A stretch of DNA of 64,000 nucleotides from Syngnathus acus (lineage: Eukaryota > Chordata > Actinopteri > Syngnathiformes > Syngnathidae): the NCBI RefSeq assembly GCF_901709675.1, contig NC_051100.1:3224001-3288000 (forward strand), written 5' to 3'. The notes under the pieces are model-generated. The model saw only the letters and a program-made list of their open reading frames with translations. It did not search any database and had not been told where the DNA came from. Position 1 is the stretch's first letter, and each line of letters starts with the position of its first letter. Positions 14,399 to 26,980 of this stretch are shown here, piece by piece. The position numbers were made by a program, and so were the translations under genes.

Positions 14399-14565
14399 AA
14401 AAGTAAGTTACTTTACTAATTACGTGATACTCAAAGTAATTTAGCAACTGATTACTTGATATTTAACAGGCACTTTACCAATTACTTAATATTAAAAGTA
14501 ATTAAAGCGATGATTAATTGATATTAAAAGAAACAGTTACTTTTACTGATAACTTAATATTAAAA
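14399..14565. repeat. Degenerate short tandem repeat (TAATTACTTxATATT)
   Basis: Units of the form ACTAATTACnTGATA / CCAATTACTTAATATTAAAAG recur about every 40-45 bases with point changes and small indels. This may be a decayed minisatellite or transposon end. Confidence 0.5.
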
Positions 14566-16289
14566 AAAAAGTTGGATTATAATGTATTCCCCGGATATGA
14601 GAAAAAATTGTCTTTCTATTTTAGGTCTTGTTTCTAGTGATGATTTGTTTCACTCATTCTTTTTTATTTGTTGCATTTCTACTTGTGCGTCAATTCAAAC
14701 AGCTACTCATTTTTTGCGGATTAAATTTAAATATCCTAAATTTATTCATTTAAATATCCCGAGAAGAATTTTTCACATTACTGGCATCCCTGCTTTTAAA
14801 CCATGCATCTCCTTGGACACTTAATCAACTAATGAATGCTATTGGCCTCCATTAACCAATCAGCTCCCACGCAGGGTGACCTCCAGCCTTCACCCTTCCC
14901 TTGACGGCGGCGTATTGATTCACAGCAATGTTTTATTTTCAGCCTGTAAAAAGAGTCGCTGATGAAGTGTCTTCTCATTGTCCCCAGAGAGTCGTAACTA
15001 TTGTTTCTGTACACTTCAGCGTGAGCGAGCGCCTGGGCTCGCACGGCGGCGCAATTGTGAACATTTAGACGGCTATTATATGAAATAATTGTCACGCAGG
15101 ATCAATAATACACGTCCTCTGAAAGCCACCCATGCAAAAAGTTACTATTTCACACGCAATAGTCTGTCTGTCTTTCTTTTTTTTTTTCTTCACGTTCAAT
15201 ATAACAAATGAATTATTTCTCACGAGCGATTCGGTGTCATTGACAGAATTGTTGGTTTCCACCTCGGTCATTAATCAGAAGTGTGTTTCTTCTTCTCTGT
15301 GATGATGGAACGTCTTGCACTCTTTTGTGACAAATTACACATGCAATGTTTGCACTTGCAATTACAACTTAACAGCTGTTTGGGTAAATAAACAATGCAT
15401 CAGCGCACGTGCGCCAGGCAAAGCTTCACGCCATTTTGACCTGAAGCTGTTTAAAAAAAAATATATATGGCAGGAAATTTGCGGAAAAAACTAAATAAAA
15501 CTAAATGAGAGCATTCATTTACATTTTTTAATTGAATTTAAACTTACTCATTATTTCATTATAAAAAGGTATGGAGATTTATTTTGAGCATATACCTGAA
15601 ATTCTTACGTTAAAAAAATATATATATATGTTCCTGCAAAATTTGGCAGAACGTACCCCTCCCCCATGGTGCCATCCATTCTTGTCATCACAGAGGCATC
15701 CAACTGTACACTTCATTAAGAGCTTGCTAATATTTAAACGGGCAAAGCGATGCAAGGCACCTCCAATCTGACCTCTGAATGGATGCTTTGGGTTAACGGT
15801 TAACAAAAAGGCACGTTGGGCGTTGATGCTCACTAAAAGATCGCCAAGTGTGATCTTTCATGGGTTTCAAACGCCATTAGCAGAATTGGGTTCGGGTTAG
15901 GCTGAATTTGCTGACCGTGCTTAATTTTTAGGGTCGTCATAATTTACTTGAGTATTTATATTTTTGTCCCAAACAAACCGCTTTTGCATGACAAATGCTA
16001 TTAGCTAGCATACGGGCAAATTATAGCAATACTACGCTGTTTTATTTTTAGTAGTTGCGAGAGAAACAAACATACCTATGTCATGTCACTTTTGACACAA
16101 AAAAAAACATACAAAATGACAATAAAAAAAAATCTTTAAGGTGTATTTTTCCAGTTGTTATTAGCTAATTTAGCCTTTTTTTCACTTTAGTGTCCAGTAA
16201 TATTCATCCAGTATAGTTATTTTGTATTTTACTGCCAAGTCATGAAAACCATTAGTTGATTGAACAACATTGCCTCGAGAAACGCAAAA

Positions 16290-16620
16290 TCAACTCCGCC
16301 TGCTCCGTTTAGTGCTCATTCATGACTTTTCAATCTATGGAACAAGCGTTACATTGGGGTTTTGTCTCCAACCTGTTGCATAAATGAGCCGGTCCCGCTG
16401 AGAGGGACCGAGCTTTAATGAGTTGGGTTTGAAGCCCCTCTGTCCTTTTGACTCAGCCTCAGCTTGGTCTCCTAATGAGCCATCATCATGCAAAACTGCC
16501 AGCTTGATACACATTAATTGGATTTTCACTTTTTCACCAATTAATTGAGCAGCATTGTCATGTTGGCAGCCCCCCCTCCCTCCCCCATCCTTTTTTTCCC
16601 CCCTCCTCATTGGCTCAAAT
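16290..16620. promoter_or_regulatory. Candidate conserved non-coding element with paired homeodomain sites
   Basis: This is repeat-free complex sequence ending at a C-rich tract. It contains ATTAATTGG at 16,513-16,521 and its exact reverse complement CCAATTAAT at 16,537-16,545, separated by 15 bases. It also has a perfect 7-bp hairpin (CGGTCCC / GGGACCG, 16,390-16,410). Antisense reading frames across it are not protein-like. Of the blocks in the first 23 kb, this one looks most like a deep vertebrate enhancer. Confidence 0.32.
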
Positions 16621-18209
16621 AGCCACTGTCTGGACAGGGGAAGCTTTTTATTCCTGCTCTTTTCTTCTCTTGTACAGATCAGCTATCTCATTAAAGGCTT
16701 ATGACATTTGGTGGAACCAATCTCTTTGTGGAGAGAAAACAGTTTGTGTGTGCTGCTCAGTTGAAGCCTTTACATTGTGTTAAGCTACCTCCCCAAGCGC
16801 CCGGTAGGGTGGGGTGGGGTGGGGTGAGTCAGACCACTTGCACCCTGGAGGAGAGACCACAGGGTGAGGGAGAGCAATCCCACGCCGCCATGTCCGACAA
16901 GCGCCCAAAGAGCAATATAGTGACACACACACAGTTTCCAATTCTGCTTGTGGCTATTGAAACCGGTGAAAAATGAGATCAGAGGTTGCAAAAATACTCA
17001 CACTTAGGTAGAAGTAAAGATATTTGTGTGGAAAGATACTCGGGGAAAAGTTGTATTTCTTTTCAACCTGCGGCGTGTTATCTGTCCAGTAACAGACCGA
17101 TCGACACGTACCGCGATACCGTGTGTACGATACTGTACGATTCATGCACGGTTGTTTATTATTGTAATTATTTGTCAATAATAAATGATATCGTCAAATC
17201 GATTTAGACCTGGTGTGGATCTCTCATAAAAGACGTTTGGATAACAATTCGGTTCGGTCTGGTTGGTAATCGCAATTGTGCTTGTGTATCTAATATTGTA
17301 GTGAACACTATTCCGAACTTTTTCACAAACAGCCTCATGTAATGGCCTTTTTCACCCAGAGATGATTGCACTCTCACGACCACTTGTTAACTCCAACAGT
17401 GACAAAATAATAAATGTGTGGCCGTTCATTCTCAGGCAGCCGCCCCCCCTTGTCTGCCCTCCTCCTCTCTGATGTGTAAGATTAATACTCTTGCCACAAT
17501 CTCATAGAATAATGCCACTTTAATCTTGTTTGGGGCAAAACTCCAAAGTGGAGTGTGTCTACTTGTTTCCCGAGATGACTTCATCTTTCTTTCTTTCTCG
17601 GCCGCCTGCTGTCCCCTGGCGCTGGATGTCCCATTACCCTTCACACGCTGCAACTTTCTGCTGTTTGCACAAACGCTGGCCACAGGAGCCGAAAGCGGGC
17701 CGTGCTGATATTGATGTTTTTGGGAGCGTCGCCCCCATATTACCGAGCTCGTTCTGGGCCTCTACCGAGGAGGACTGGCCGAGGGGGGCCGTGCTTTGTT
17801 TCATTCGGTGGAGCTACGAGTCATAGAGAAAACACAGGAGTGACATAATAGAAATTGAATTTTTTGCTTCAGTTCAATGGGCATCGTGCTGCCCCTTCTG
17901 CTGTGCGTGCTTTGGCCACCTGGGGGCAGTATAATACAGACATTATTTGTTGTTTGCAAAGGACAAATAATACACGTGTGTGAGTTTTGTTTTTTCTGTC
18001 TACGTGTGTTGCGCCACACTTAATGTTCGAGAGTTTGTGTTTTTCCTAACACATTGTTCGACCAAAATCATCTGGAAAAATGCACCTGTCTTTTATTAAA
18101 ATTAAAATTTATTTTAAAAAAAAAACAAGAATTAAAGAGTTTGAACTGTACAGCAGTAAAGTGGTTAATGTTTCTATTATATTCTAAAAAATGATTATCA
18201 AGCATTAGA

Positions 18210-18400
18210 ATCACCAAAATGTTCAACCAAACCAATTTATTCATTCCGTTTAACAAAAATCCCCTAGCTTATTGCTAACATATGATGCAAAACTTAATAG
18301 ACATGCTAATGGAAATTAGCATGTCACATTAATTCTAAACCTTCAAACAACTGCTTTAAATCACACTGAGCAACAAAGCATACAACAACACTCACAAGAT
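18210..18400 (+). repeat. Dispersed 'GCTAACAT' repeat family, copy 4
   Basis: It carries AATGTTCAACCAAA, CCTAGCTTATTGCTAACAT, ATGCTAATGGAAATTAGCAT, AAACCTTCAAACAACTGC, CACTGAGCAACAAAGC and CATACAAC in the shared order. It aligns best with copies 2 and 3. Confidence 0.6.
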
Positions 18401-21400
18401 TATAAATTGAGTGAAGAATGTTACACATACTTACAAAAGAGCAAAAAGTAGTAACTATTTTTTTTTTTGCTCATCAAACAACAACAACACGCTTGTTATA
18501 TGAGCCCTTTGGGCGGCTTGTATTTGTTTTGTCTGTCGCCGGGTGGTTGACAGCGCTGCGTTAGTGCCTCTTTTCCACCGTGTTGACCTCATGAACGCGC
18601 CGCAGCGAGCGAGCAGTAAATCTCTAATGAGGCTTGATGTAAATACCACATCGCACCAAACCACATCAATTCCCCCCGTGTAACAACTCATCACCTCGCA
18701 CGCAAGCAGGGGGGAAAAAAAGCAACTCGACCTTGTGCTCAATAGTCACAATACATTCCTTTTTGTATTTTTTTTTTCTTAATTGCATTGTGAATTATTT
18801 ATGGTGACTAGCATGCGGCGCTATGCTGATTTGGCTAATTGTATTGTTTATCGTTCTTGTTAGTGGGGATGATTTGCATTTTATGGCCAATGACGTCGAC
18901 TTGTGCCGCGAAGTCTGACAAGTTCTTTTTTTTTTTTTCTTCATTTATTTTGGGTAAGTGGAAGGGTTGTTTTTAGTTATTTTCTTTTAAAGAGACTATT
19001 TTGGCAAGGTTAAAAGTTCTCTGTGTTTTTTCCCATGATAATGTCGTAATAATGATGCAAAACTCATTTTGATGAGGGAAGGACGTTATTTCTATCCAAG
19101 TAAATTTCAATCAAACAAGTATGATGTATTTTCTGTATTGCACAATTCGTTCTATTGTGGATGGACAAAGTGGTGCTCTGTTCGTATTAAATTGGGAGAA
19201 AGAACGTACACACACTTATATTAAAACAATCCTAATGTTTTTTTTTTAAATATTAAGCTACATGACAGCAATGATAAAGTAAATTTATCCATTTAGATTA
19301 AAGACTATTTTCAGATTTTTTTTTTTAAGGGCCCAATTTTATTCCTTTAAAATTTTTATTTTTTTAATTCATATTATTATTAATAATACACATGATTCAA
19401 GCAGCTCATTACAACATGTGAACCACACAATGGACAACTGAAGCATCTTAGAAACTAAATCTGAGTCACTGACAAAAATGTAGCAAGGGAGGGATACTCG
19501 GGGGTAATTGTGAACAGAAAAAAAAACATTCTTTGGATACTAAGTGATGTTTTATGGGAATGACCTTACTTTTCACTTGCCCACTATAACCCGCTTGCAT
19601 TGTCTGTCATCACAGTAACACGGAAGGCACAATGTTTCACTTTCAACAAGGGCTTGAATCAGAATGAATCCTAGGCCAGTTTTGTTGGTATGGGCGGGGA
19701 GGCCGGCGGGGAGGCAAAACGAGGAAATGAAGTTGAGTTTGAAGTAAACAGCCTCATTAATGCACTGTCACGGCCTCCATTTGACCCTCCCCCCCCCATC
19801 CCAACAAGTGGCAGCAATATGAATTATAACCAAAGACACATCAAGGAAAATAACTCACAATCAAATTTCTGAAATTTTACTGGAAGAAAATTTTTTTTGC
19901 ACACATTTAATAATTTATATTTTTAGCCCCCAAAAAGACAAGTTGTGGGTTTTTTTTACAGCGCAGCAATCATGATGATAAAAAAAAAAGACATTTATTA
20001 GTATGTGTCTGAGCTCCTTCTATGAGTCAGGAATAAAAAGAATGTTTTCTCGGAATTAATGGCTAACTGCAGAGAGAGCCGTCTCTCTGTTCTTGGCAAA
20101 ATGACCACAGGCAGCCCAGGAATTTGACGAGAGTTAACACCGGTAGCCCCTTCCCATACATATATTGTTAAAGCCGCAGCACCCGTGATTGAATTTCTGA
20201 CCTTTTGCCGAAATGAGAACATGAGGGGGTGGTGGGCCGGTCCGTGGGAAGGAGGGGTGGGTGCATTTCAATTTTTGTTGTGAAACTGACGTCGTCAAAT
20301 AACTACAGGCGAGGAAAGATCACGGCTCCGTTCAATTACTCTGCTTTGTAAAGGCTAAAGATGACTGTTTTGGACAAGGGACTTACAACGGTGGACATCG
20401 CTTCTGTATAATAACCGCTCCACCAATCAAAAAGCACATTAGGAGGCAATGACGGCAACTCAAGTCATTCTTATTGAAGACCGTTTTGCTTTTTTTACAC
20501 CAAGAATTTACATTTTCCTCCTTTACGCTACCATGTGACCCTCTACAAAAAAAACACTTTCACAATGATGATGTCACACTCTCACGATGTCCATTCACAT
20601 TAAAAACTGCTGACAGCTGAAGGGGAGCGTTCCCACTTTCAAGTCTGCCTCCACTGTCGCGACTCTTTATTAATCACATTTGAATCCCGCAGTCTGGCCC
20701 CCAGACAGACAGACAGAGCCCACCACCCACATTTTCTTTTATTTCTTAATTTGACTCCCTAGCTTTATAAAAAGAACTCTTGAAGTGGACCAAGCAGCCC
20801 ACCCAGTAACAACACTGGCTCCACATTTTCCTTATCGTAAATATATATAGCGAGCTGATTCATTTGAAGTTGCCTGTTAAACTTTGATCTTTTGTTCCTA
20901 ACAGTGTTCCTAACGCTTCATGCTCTCTGTTGTAGACCTCTGTTGCCCCTTAGCGGGCATATGCTGGAATTGCAAGATCAGCCCCACAGCAAAATAGTGA
21001 ATCCATATATTTTTCTATTTTGCTTCTAATTGTGATAATAGTTCAAACTTCCCTCATCATCCATTATATCAAAATTGTCTTGTTTTATATAAATTCGAGG
21101 ATTCCCACAATAGAAAAAGACAGGTGGATAAGGAATAAACCTAAAAGTATATTAACTGTGTGAGTCCTGTAATTAGTCCTGGAAGAAGCAGATTTGTCAA
21201 GAGATACCAAAAAAATATTTCGGGAATAAATATGGACTTTATGCCATCATACAATAATAGAGCTCGAGGGCATGTTTAGGCAATGCTGCCCTCTAGTGAT
21301 TAGAAATGATCTTAAAGCTAACACGTCTTGAATTAAAACGTTACATATCCTTGAAACATATCTATGATTAAAAAGAATAATCCGATTTTATTCCTTATTC

Positions 21401-22119
21401 TAGTCGTTCACAATGACTGCGGTTATTACAACAACATGTGACGTTTTGAATGCGTGCTTGTGAGATGGTTCTTTTCTTTCAAGTTGGAAAATCCCACGGT
21501 GTCCTTTGAGACGAGACGAGGGTTGGTGGGCAGGTGGTGTCGGTTCAAGTATCCTGGGGCATAATTTATGAGAGAGGTGAAAAGTCAAATGAAGACAATG
21601 GCCAGCAATTAGATGTTGGTGAATACTGCAGTGTGTGACATGAGCCGGCGTTCATTTCTCCCAAGGCTGGTTTACCTCGTTTCGCACTTTAACTTGTTCG
21701 ACAACTTAAGTTTTTTTGTTGTGGAATATATAGGCACACTTTTTTTCCAATTAAAACATGTCAGTATTCTCCCACTCACTCACAGGTTCAAGATTCAGGA
21801 TTTTATTTCCACTTTTTGTTTATATTGGTTGTAATTTCACCTATGACCACTAGATGGCGGGACCCTATTTAGTTTCAAACCAAATTTGAAAGTGGGATGA
21901 AAAGATCAGCCTTGAAGACTAATCTTTTTTTTCTTTCTGTTTTACAGATACGTCCAACACCATCTTTCACGAAACTTGACTTTGACCCTTTAAAGGGGCG
22001 TCCAAATTGAGTGCCCGAGGGAAAACGTATGCAATATCATCCTTTCCTGAGGTGTTAAGTTGCTTTTTGTGAGTATTAATACATGCACTTAACCTTCAGT
22101 CCCTTGCTGACCCCCTCTG

Positions 22120-22450
22120 CCCCTCCCCACAGGCTTGTTAGCGAAGAAATACATCTGGCCTTTTCTCGCCTCTGCACAAGTTCCTTCAGAAACACGTCAA
22201 GGAAACAATGTAGAAGGAAGTAAGAGATAAAGTTGCCACAGCTCTGTTTATTTGCTGTGTCAACGATTGAGAGATGACACTGTTTCTATGCGGGAGAGGA
22301 AGAGGAATCTGGCCCAGCCGCATTTCCTCGGGCCAAAAACATCACTTGAAGAGGCTGAGGAGGATTACTGACACTTTGTTTGAAAGCTGAATATCCTGAC
22401 TTTACGTCCATTTACTGGGAGCTGAGTCATCATCAATCACTCATTTTTAA
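22120..22450. promoter_or_regulatory. Candidate conserved non-coding element
   Basis: This complex, repeat-free block lies downstream of a C-rich tract and contains AACGATTGAGAGATGACA, GCTGAGTCATCATCAATCA and several purine-rich stretches. No supported coding frame was found. The call is made on texture only. Confidence 0.22.
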
Positions 22451-23380
22451 GTGGGCAAAAGAAGAAAAACATTTCTTTACGCTTATAAAATTGTGTATTT
22501 TTAGGACACAAATTGGTATTGGTCAAAATCTTCAGCCAGATGGGTGAATGACAAATAAGCAAATAATAAAAGATCCTATTAAAATATCAATGTGTTCTAA
22601 ATATTTTGGTTGTTCTTGTTTTCCAGAAATATTGAAAAATAAATAAGCCAATTATGTTTTGTGCTCGACGACGTGTTTTGACGAACGAAACAAAATTGAT
22701 CGTGATCTGCCTTCCGTGTTGTTTACTTTCATCACGTTTATTGTGATGGGTAAGGGGCTGAACATCCTGCCCTGAGGTACACCAAACCAAACATTAAAGA
22801 AACTGTAAATGTTTCATTAGAATTTTCAATGCATTCAATTTAATGTATCGATCCAAGGTCGTAATTGATGCAATCCGAGGGGGATAATTCTCATTGCCTA
22901 CTTTTATGAAATACAGTATTTATGAACAGAGATTCAGATATCAAGTACAATAGAGTCCACGCTTTGAGCGAATACCATACCCAAAAATTCCTAAAGTTTC
23001 TATTATTCTCTATTCAAATCATCCCAATCAAACCTCTTCCTGCCTTCCCTTTAATCCTTCCCCTCAGTTTGCGGCAGTAACTCTAACCCACAAGCTGTCC
23101 AATGTGATTGATCACCCGCAGATAAACATCAGATAGAACAGGACAGACATTGATCCCCAGGAGGAAGAGAGGACTTGTCTCACACACACAGTGACATACG
23201 CAAACCTCTGTGAAGCATCTGTCAAAATAGCACAACACGGAACTGTATGTGTGACTAACGTGCAGACATCTGTCAGCTCTTAGGGATGTGAGGCAACCTC
23301 ACTACTCCAAGTGGATAAATATTGATACCGTTGATAGATACTATCAATATTTTCAATCTATCCCACCCTGTCATGTGACC

Positions 23381-24000
23381 ATGTCTTACAGTGAACCAAA
23401 TAATAAACTTGCTTTGTAGTCCGATGACCTGCGATCAACTTCTCATCTATTATAAACCAGCCACTGGTAGTCCAATTAAAATTGCAACGTTATTATTTTT
23501 CGAGCCACGATGGTTTTGTTTGGGGCAAGCTCGGGACTTACCTCTCGGGTTCTCTCTGAAGGGGAAAGTCTTAAAAAGAATGAGCAGGTCCTTGAATTAT
23601 GCAAAGCAAGATTTATATGGGGAGAAATCGTCGGCCAGAGCAACTTGAGAAGGTCGGCTACGTGGCCTCAGTGACAAAAGGTGCCCCGAGAAGATGACTG
23701 GAGATTAGGTGACGCTCAGTAGAGCCTTCTCTGTGTTTGTTTCAGTCGTTGAAAGTGTCCCAAAAATTTAATTGAATCCAGTTGCCTCAAAATCCTGAAT
23801 CTACTGAAATGAACGTAAATGCCAGTAATCTGTTCCAGCGTCCCCCTCCAATAAAAAAAAAAGTGTGTATTGTCAATTGACATGTGTTAGACTTGTGCTT
23901 CAACATACAGTAGTTGCTATTTAGTATTAGAATTAAGCTAGCAAACGGAAAGGCTGAGCTATGTTGTTTTAAATACAAATACTCTAACTTTTTAGCCTGG
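23381..24000. other. Intergenic, nothing specific seen
   Basis: Neither strand has a supported exon. The first SINE-like spacer sequence begins close to 24,000. Confidence 0.5.
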
Positions 24001-24120
24001 AAATATTTGCAACACTTGCTTGATGCTCCCCTATAAAACCATTTTGGCATTGATCTATTCTTATCTATTCGCGAGTTGGCTGATCGATAAAACCATATAT
24101 CTTGCAAGCCGTACAAGCCA

Positions 24121-24191
24121 GGTTTCCATAGTGTTGTGGTTAGTGCTCTGGACTCTGAGCCTAGCGACCTGAGTTCAAATCTCAGAGGGAC
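24121..24191 (+). repeat. tRNA-Gln-derived SINE head, copy 1
   Basis: The block reads like tRNA-Gln(CTG). It has an A-box region (TAGTGTTGTGGTTAGTGC), an anticodon arm CTGGA-CTCTGAG-CCTAG, and a B-box GAGTTCAAATC. The acceptor stem is mispaired and a shared tail (TTTATCCTGAAATAATTTGCA) follows, so it is a SINE or pseudogene rather than a working tRNA. Confidence 0.75.
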
Positions 24192-24280
24192 TGCATGCAT
24201 TTTATCCTGAAATAATTTGCACCACTATTCACTTGTTAGCTGCTCAATAAAACCATATATCTTGCATGTTGTGCAAGCCA

Positions 24281-24351
24281 GGCTCCATAGTGTAGTGGTT
24301 AGTGCTCTGGACTCTGATCCCAGTGACCTGAGTTCAAATTTCAGAGGGACC
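24281..24351 (+). repeat. tRNA-Gln-derived SINE head, copy 2
   Basis: It has the same tRNA-like body with CTG at the anticodon position, preceded by AAAACCATATATCTTGCA and followed by the same TTTATCCTGAAATAATTTGCA tail as copy 1. It lies 160 bases after copy 1, so head and spacer together repeat in tandem. Confidence 0.75.
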
Positions 24352-24430
24352 GCATGCATTTTATCCTGAAATAATTTGCAATAGTTAGCTGCTCAATAAA
24401 ACCATATAGCTTGCATGTCACGCAAGCCAG

Positions 24431-24501
24431 GGCTCCATAGTGTAGTGGTTAGTGCTCTGGACTCTGACCCTAGTGGCCTGAGTTCAAATCTCAGTGGGAA
24501 C
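24431..24501 (+). repeat. tRNA-Gln-derived SINE head, copy 3
   Basis: It has the same body 150 bases after copy 2. The acceptor stem pairs at only 5 of 7 positions and the anticodon stem is damaged, which argues against a functional tRNA. Confidence 0.75.
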
Positions 24502-24647
24502 TCAAGAATTTTAGCCTGGAAAAATTTGCAACATAGTTGCTTGATGATCCCCCATAAAACCATTTTGGCATTGATCTATTCTTATCTATACTATTCGCGT
24601 GTTAGCTGCTCGATAAAACCATATATCTTGCAAGCAATACAAACCAG

Positions 24648-24718
24648 GTTTCCATAGTGTTGTGGTTAGTGCTCTGGACTCTGATCCCAGCAACCTGAGT
24701 TCAAATCTCAGAGGAACT
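24648..24718 (+). repeat. tRNA-Gln-derived SINE head, copy 4
   Basis: It has the same body 217 bases after copy 3, with the longer spacer type that includes CCATTTTGGCATTGATCTATTC (also seen before copy 1 and, in the opposite sense, at 30.56-30.60 kb). Confidence 0.75.
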
Positions 24719-24810
24719 TCAAGTATTTTGTCTTGAAACAATTTGCAACACGATTCAATTGTCAGCTGCTCAATAACCACCAAAATCTTTTCACGCACGT
24801 GGTGTTTAAC

Positions 24811-25195
24811 GAGGTAACTTGGAAAACATATTGGAACGTGGCCCCGAGGACTAGAGCTTGACACCTGTGACCTTTGACCATGATATTTCCCTAATAAAGT
24901 GGCCTGTTCTTAGGTACACTTGAAAATGGCGGTGTACCTAATGGAGTGTCCCTGTGATGCCCTCGTTAAGCGCACCTGCGTGAAAGTTTTAGCTCCTGCG
25001 GAACGTGAAAGTGACCAAAAACTTTTCACGCAGGTGCGCTTAACGAGGGCATCACGTGGACACTCCATTAGGTACACCGCCATTTTCAAGTGTACCTAAT
25101 AACAGGCCACTTTATTAGGGAAATATCATGGTCAAAGGTCACAGGTGTCAAGCTCTAGTCCTCGGGGCCGCGTTCCAACATGTTTTCCAAGTGAC
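24811..25195. repeat. Large palindrome at the left edge of the satellite array
   Basis: From about 24,811 to 25,004 the sequence is the reverse complement of about 25,004 to 25,195. Matching landmarks in opposite order are CCGAGGACTAGAGC / GCTCTAGTCCTCGG, GACCTTTGACCATGATAT / ATATCATGGTCAAAGGTC and GGTGTACCTAATGGAGTG / CACTCCATTAGGTACACC. Arms are about 190 bases with small differences. One inverted monomer therefore joins head-to-head with the direct array. Confidence 0.8.
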
Positions 25196-26980
25196 CCTCG
25201 TTAAGCGCACCTGCGTGAAAAGTTTTAGCCCCTTTCACGTTCCGCAGGAGCTAAAACTTTTCACGCAGGTGCACTTAACGAGGGCATCACGTGGACACTC
25301 CATTAGGTACACCGCCATTTTCAAGTGTACCTAAAACAGGCCACTTTATTAGGGAAATATCATGGTCAAAGGTCACAGGTGTCAAGCTCTAGTCCTCGGG
25401 GCCGCGTTCCAACATGTTTTCCAAGTGACCCTCGTTAAGCGCACCTGCGTGAAAAGTTTTAGCCCCTTTCACGTTCCGCAGGAGCTAAAACTTTTCACGC
25501 AGGTGCACTTAACGAGGGCATCACGTGGACACTCCATTAGGTACACCGCCATTTTCAAGTGTACCTAATAACAGGCCACTTTATTAGGGAAATATCATGG
25601 TCAAAGTTCGCAGGTGTCAAGCTCTAGTCCTCGGGGCCGCGTTCCAACATGTTTTCCAAGTGACCCTCGTTAAGCGCACCTGCGTGAAAAGTTTTAGCCC
25701 CTTTCACGTTCCGCAGGAGCTAAAACTTTTCACGCAGGTGCACTTAACGAGGGCATCACGTGGACACTCCATTAGGTACACCGCCATTTCAAGTGTACCT
25801 AATAACAGGCCACTTTATTAGGGAAATATCATGGTCAAAGGTCACAGGTGTCAAGCTCTAGTCCTCGGGGCCGCGTTCCAACATGTTTTCCAAGTGACCC
25901 TCGTTAAGCGCACCTGCGTGAAAAGTTTTAGCCCCTTTCACGTTCCGCAGGAGCTAAAACTTTTCACGCAGGTGCACTTAACGAGGGCATCACATGGACA
26001 CTCCATTAGGTACACCGCCATTTTCAAGTGTACCTAATAACAGGCCACTTTATTAGGGAAATATCATGGTCAAAGGTCACAGGTGTCAAGCTCTAGTCCT
26101 CGGGGCCGCGTTCCAACATGTTTTCCAAGTGACCCTCGTTAAGCGCACCTGCGTGAAAAGTTTTAGCCCCTTTCACGTTCCGCAGGAGCTAAAACTTTTC
26201 ACGCAGGTGCACTTAACGAGGGCATCACATGGACACTCCATTAGGTACACCGCCATTTTCAAGTGTACCTAATAACAGGCCACTTTATTAGGGAAATATC
26301 ATGGTCAAAGGTCACAGGTGTCAAGCTCTAGTCCTCGGGGCCGCGTTCCAACATGTTTTCCAAGTGACCCTCGTTAAGCGCACCTGCGTGAAAAGTTTTA
26401 GCCCCTTTCACGTTCCGCAGGAGCTAAAACTTTTCACGCAGGTGCACTTAACGAGGGCATCACGTGGACACTCCATTAGGTACACCGCCATTTTCAAGTG
26501 TACCTAAAACAGGCCACTTTATTAGGGAAATATCATGGTCAAAGGTCACAGGTGTCAAGCTCTAGTCCTCGGGGCCGCGTTCCAACATGTTTTCCAAGTG
26601 ACCCTCGTTAAGCGCACCTGCGTGAAAAGTTTTAGCCCCTTTCACGTTCCGCAGGAGCTAAAACTTTTCACGCAGGTGCACTTAACGAGGGCATCACGTG
26701 GACACTCCATTAGGTACACCGCCATTTTCAAGTGTACCTAATAACAGGCCACTTTATTAGGGAAATATCATGGTCAAAGGTCACAGGTGTCAAGCTCTAG
26801 TCCTCGGGGCCGCGTTCCAACATGTTTTCCAAGTGACCCTCGTTAAGCGCACCTGCGTGAAAAGTTTTAGCCCCTTTCACGTTCCGCAGGAGCTAAAACT
26901 TTTCACGCAGGTGCGCTTAACGAGGGAATCACATGGACACTCCATTAGGTACACCACCATTTTCACGTGTACCTCATAAC
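25052..26980 (+). repeat. 234/235-bp satellite array with internal hairpin (8 direct monomers)
   Basis: The landmark ATCATGGTCAAAGGTCACAG starts near 25,125 and returns every 234 or 235 bases at 25,359, 25,594, 25,828, 26,063, 26,298, 26,532 and 26,767. Each monomer has a hairpin: in the first, 34-base arms at 25,195-25,228 and 25,251-25,284 with a 22-base loop and one mismatch. Each also has a second inverted pair AGGTACAC...GTGTACCT. Monomers differ by a few substitutions only, which points to recent expansion or homogenisation. The 68-69 residue frame in each unit is a by-product of the repeat. The ends resemble a fish MITE family, which I cannot name with certainty. Confidence 0.92.

Larger units (their letters stand above)
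1..23380. other. Gene-free AT-rich region (possible regulatory desert)
   Basis: I found no exon with splice sites and protein-like content on either strand. Open frames here are short, low-complexity and overlap each other on both strands. The region holds many blocks rich in TAATTA/ATTAA homeodomain-type cores that look like vertebrate conserved non-coding elements, several poly-A, poly-T and poly-G runs, microsatellites and a dispersed repeat family (listed separately). It could be intergenic or lie inside a very long intron of a gene outside the window; the sequence does not decide this. Confidence 0.55.

Noticed and set aside
24121-24718. Functional tRNA-Gln genes
   Set aside because: Acceptor and anticodon stems are mispaired, and every copy carries the same non-tRNA tail. 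They are SINE heads or pseudogenes.
25128-26979. Eight repeated 68-74 residue open frames starting MVKGHRCQAL
   Set aside because: They are the same stretch of each satellite monomer. They cross the hairpin arms, and the period of 235 is not a multiple of three. No splice or start context supports translation.
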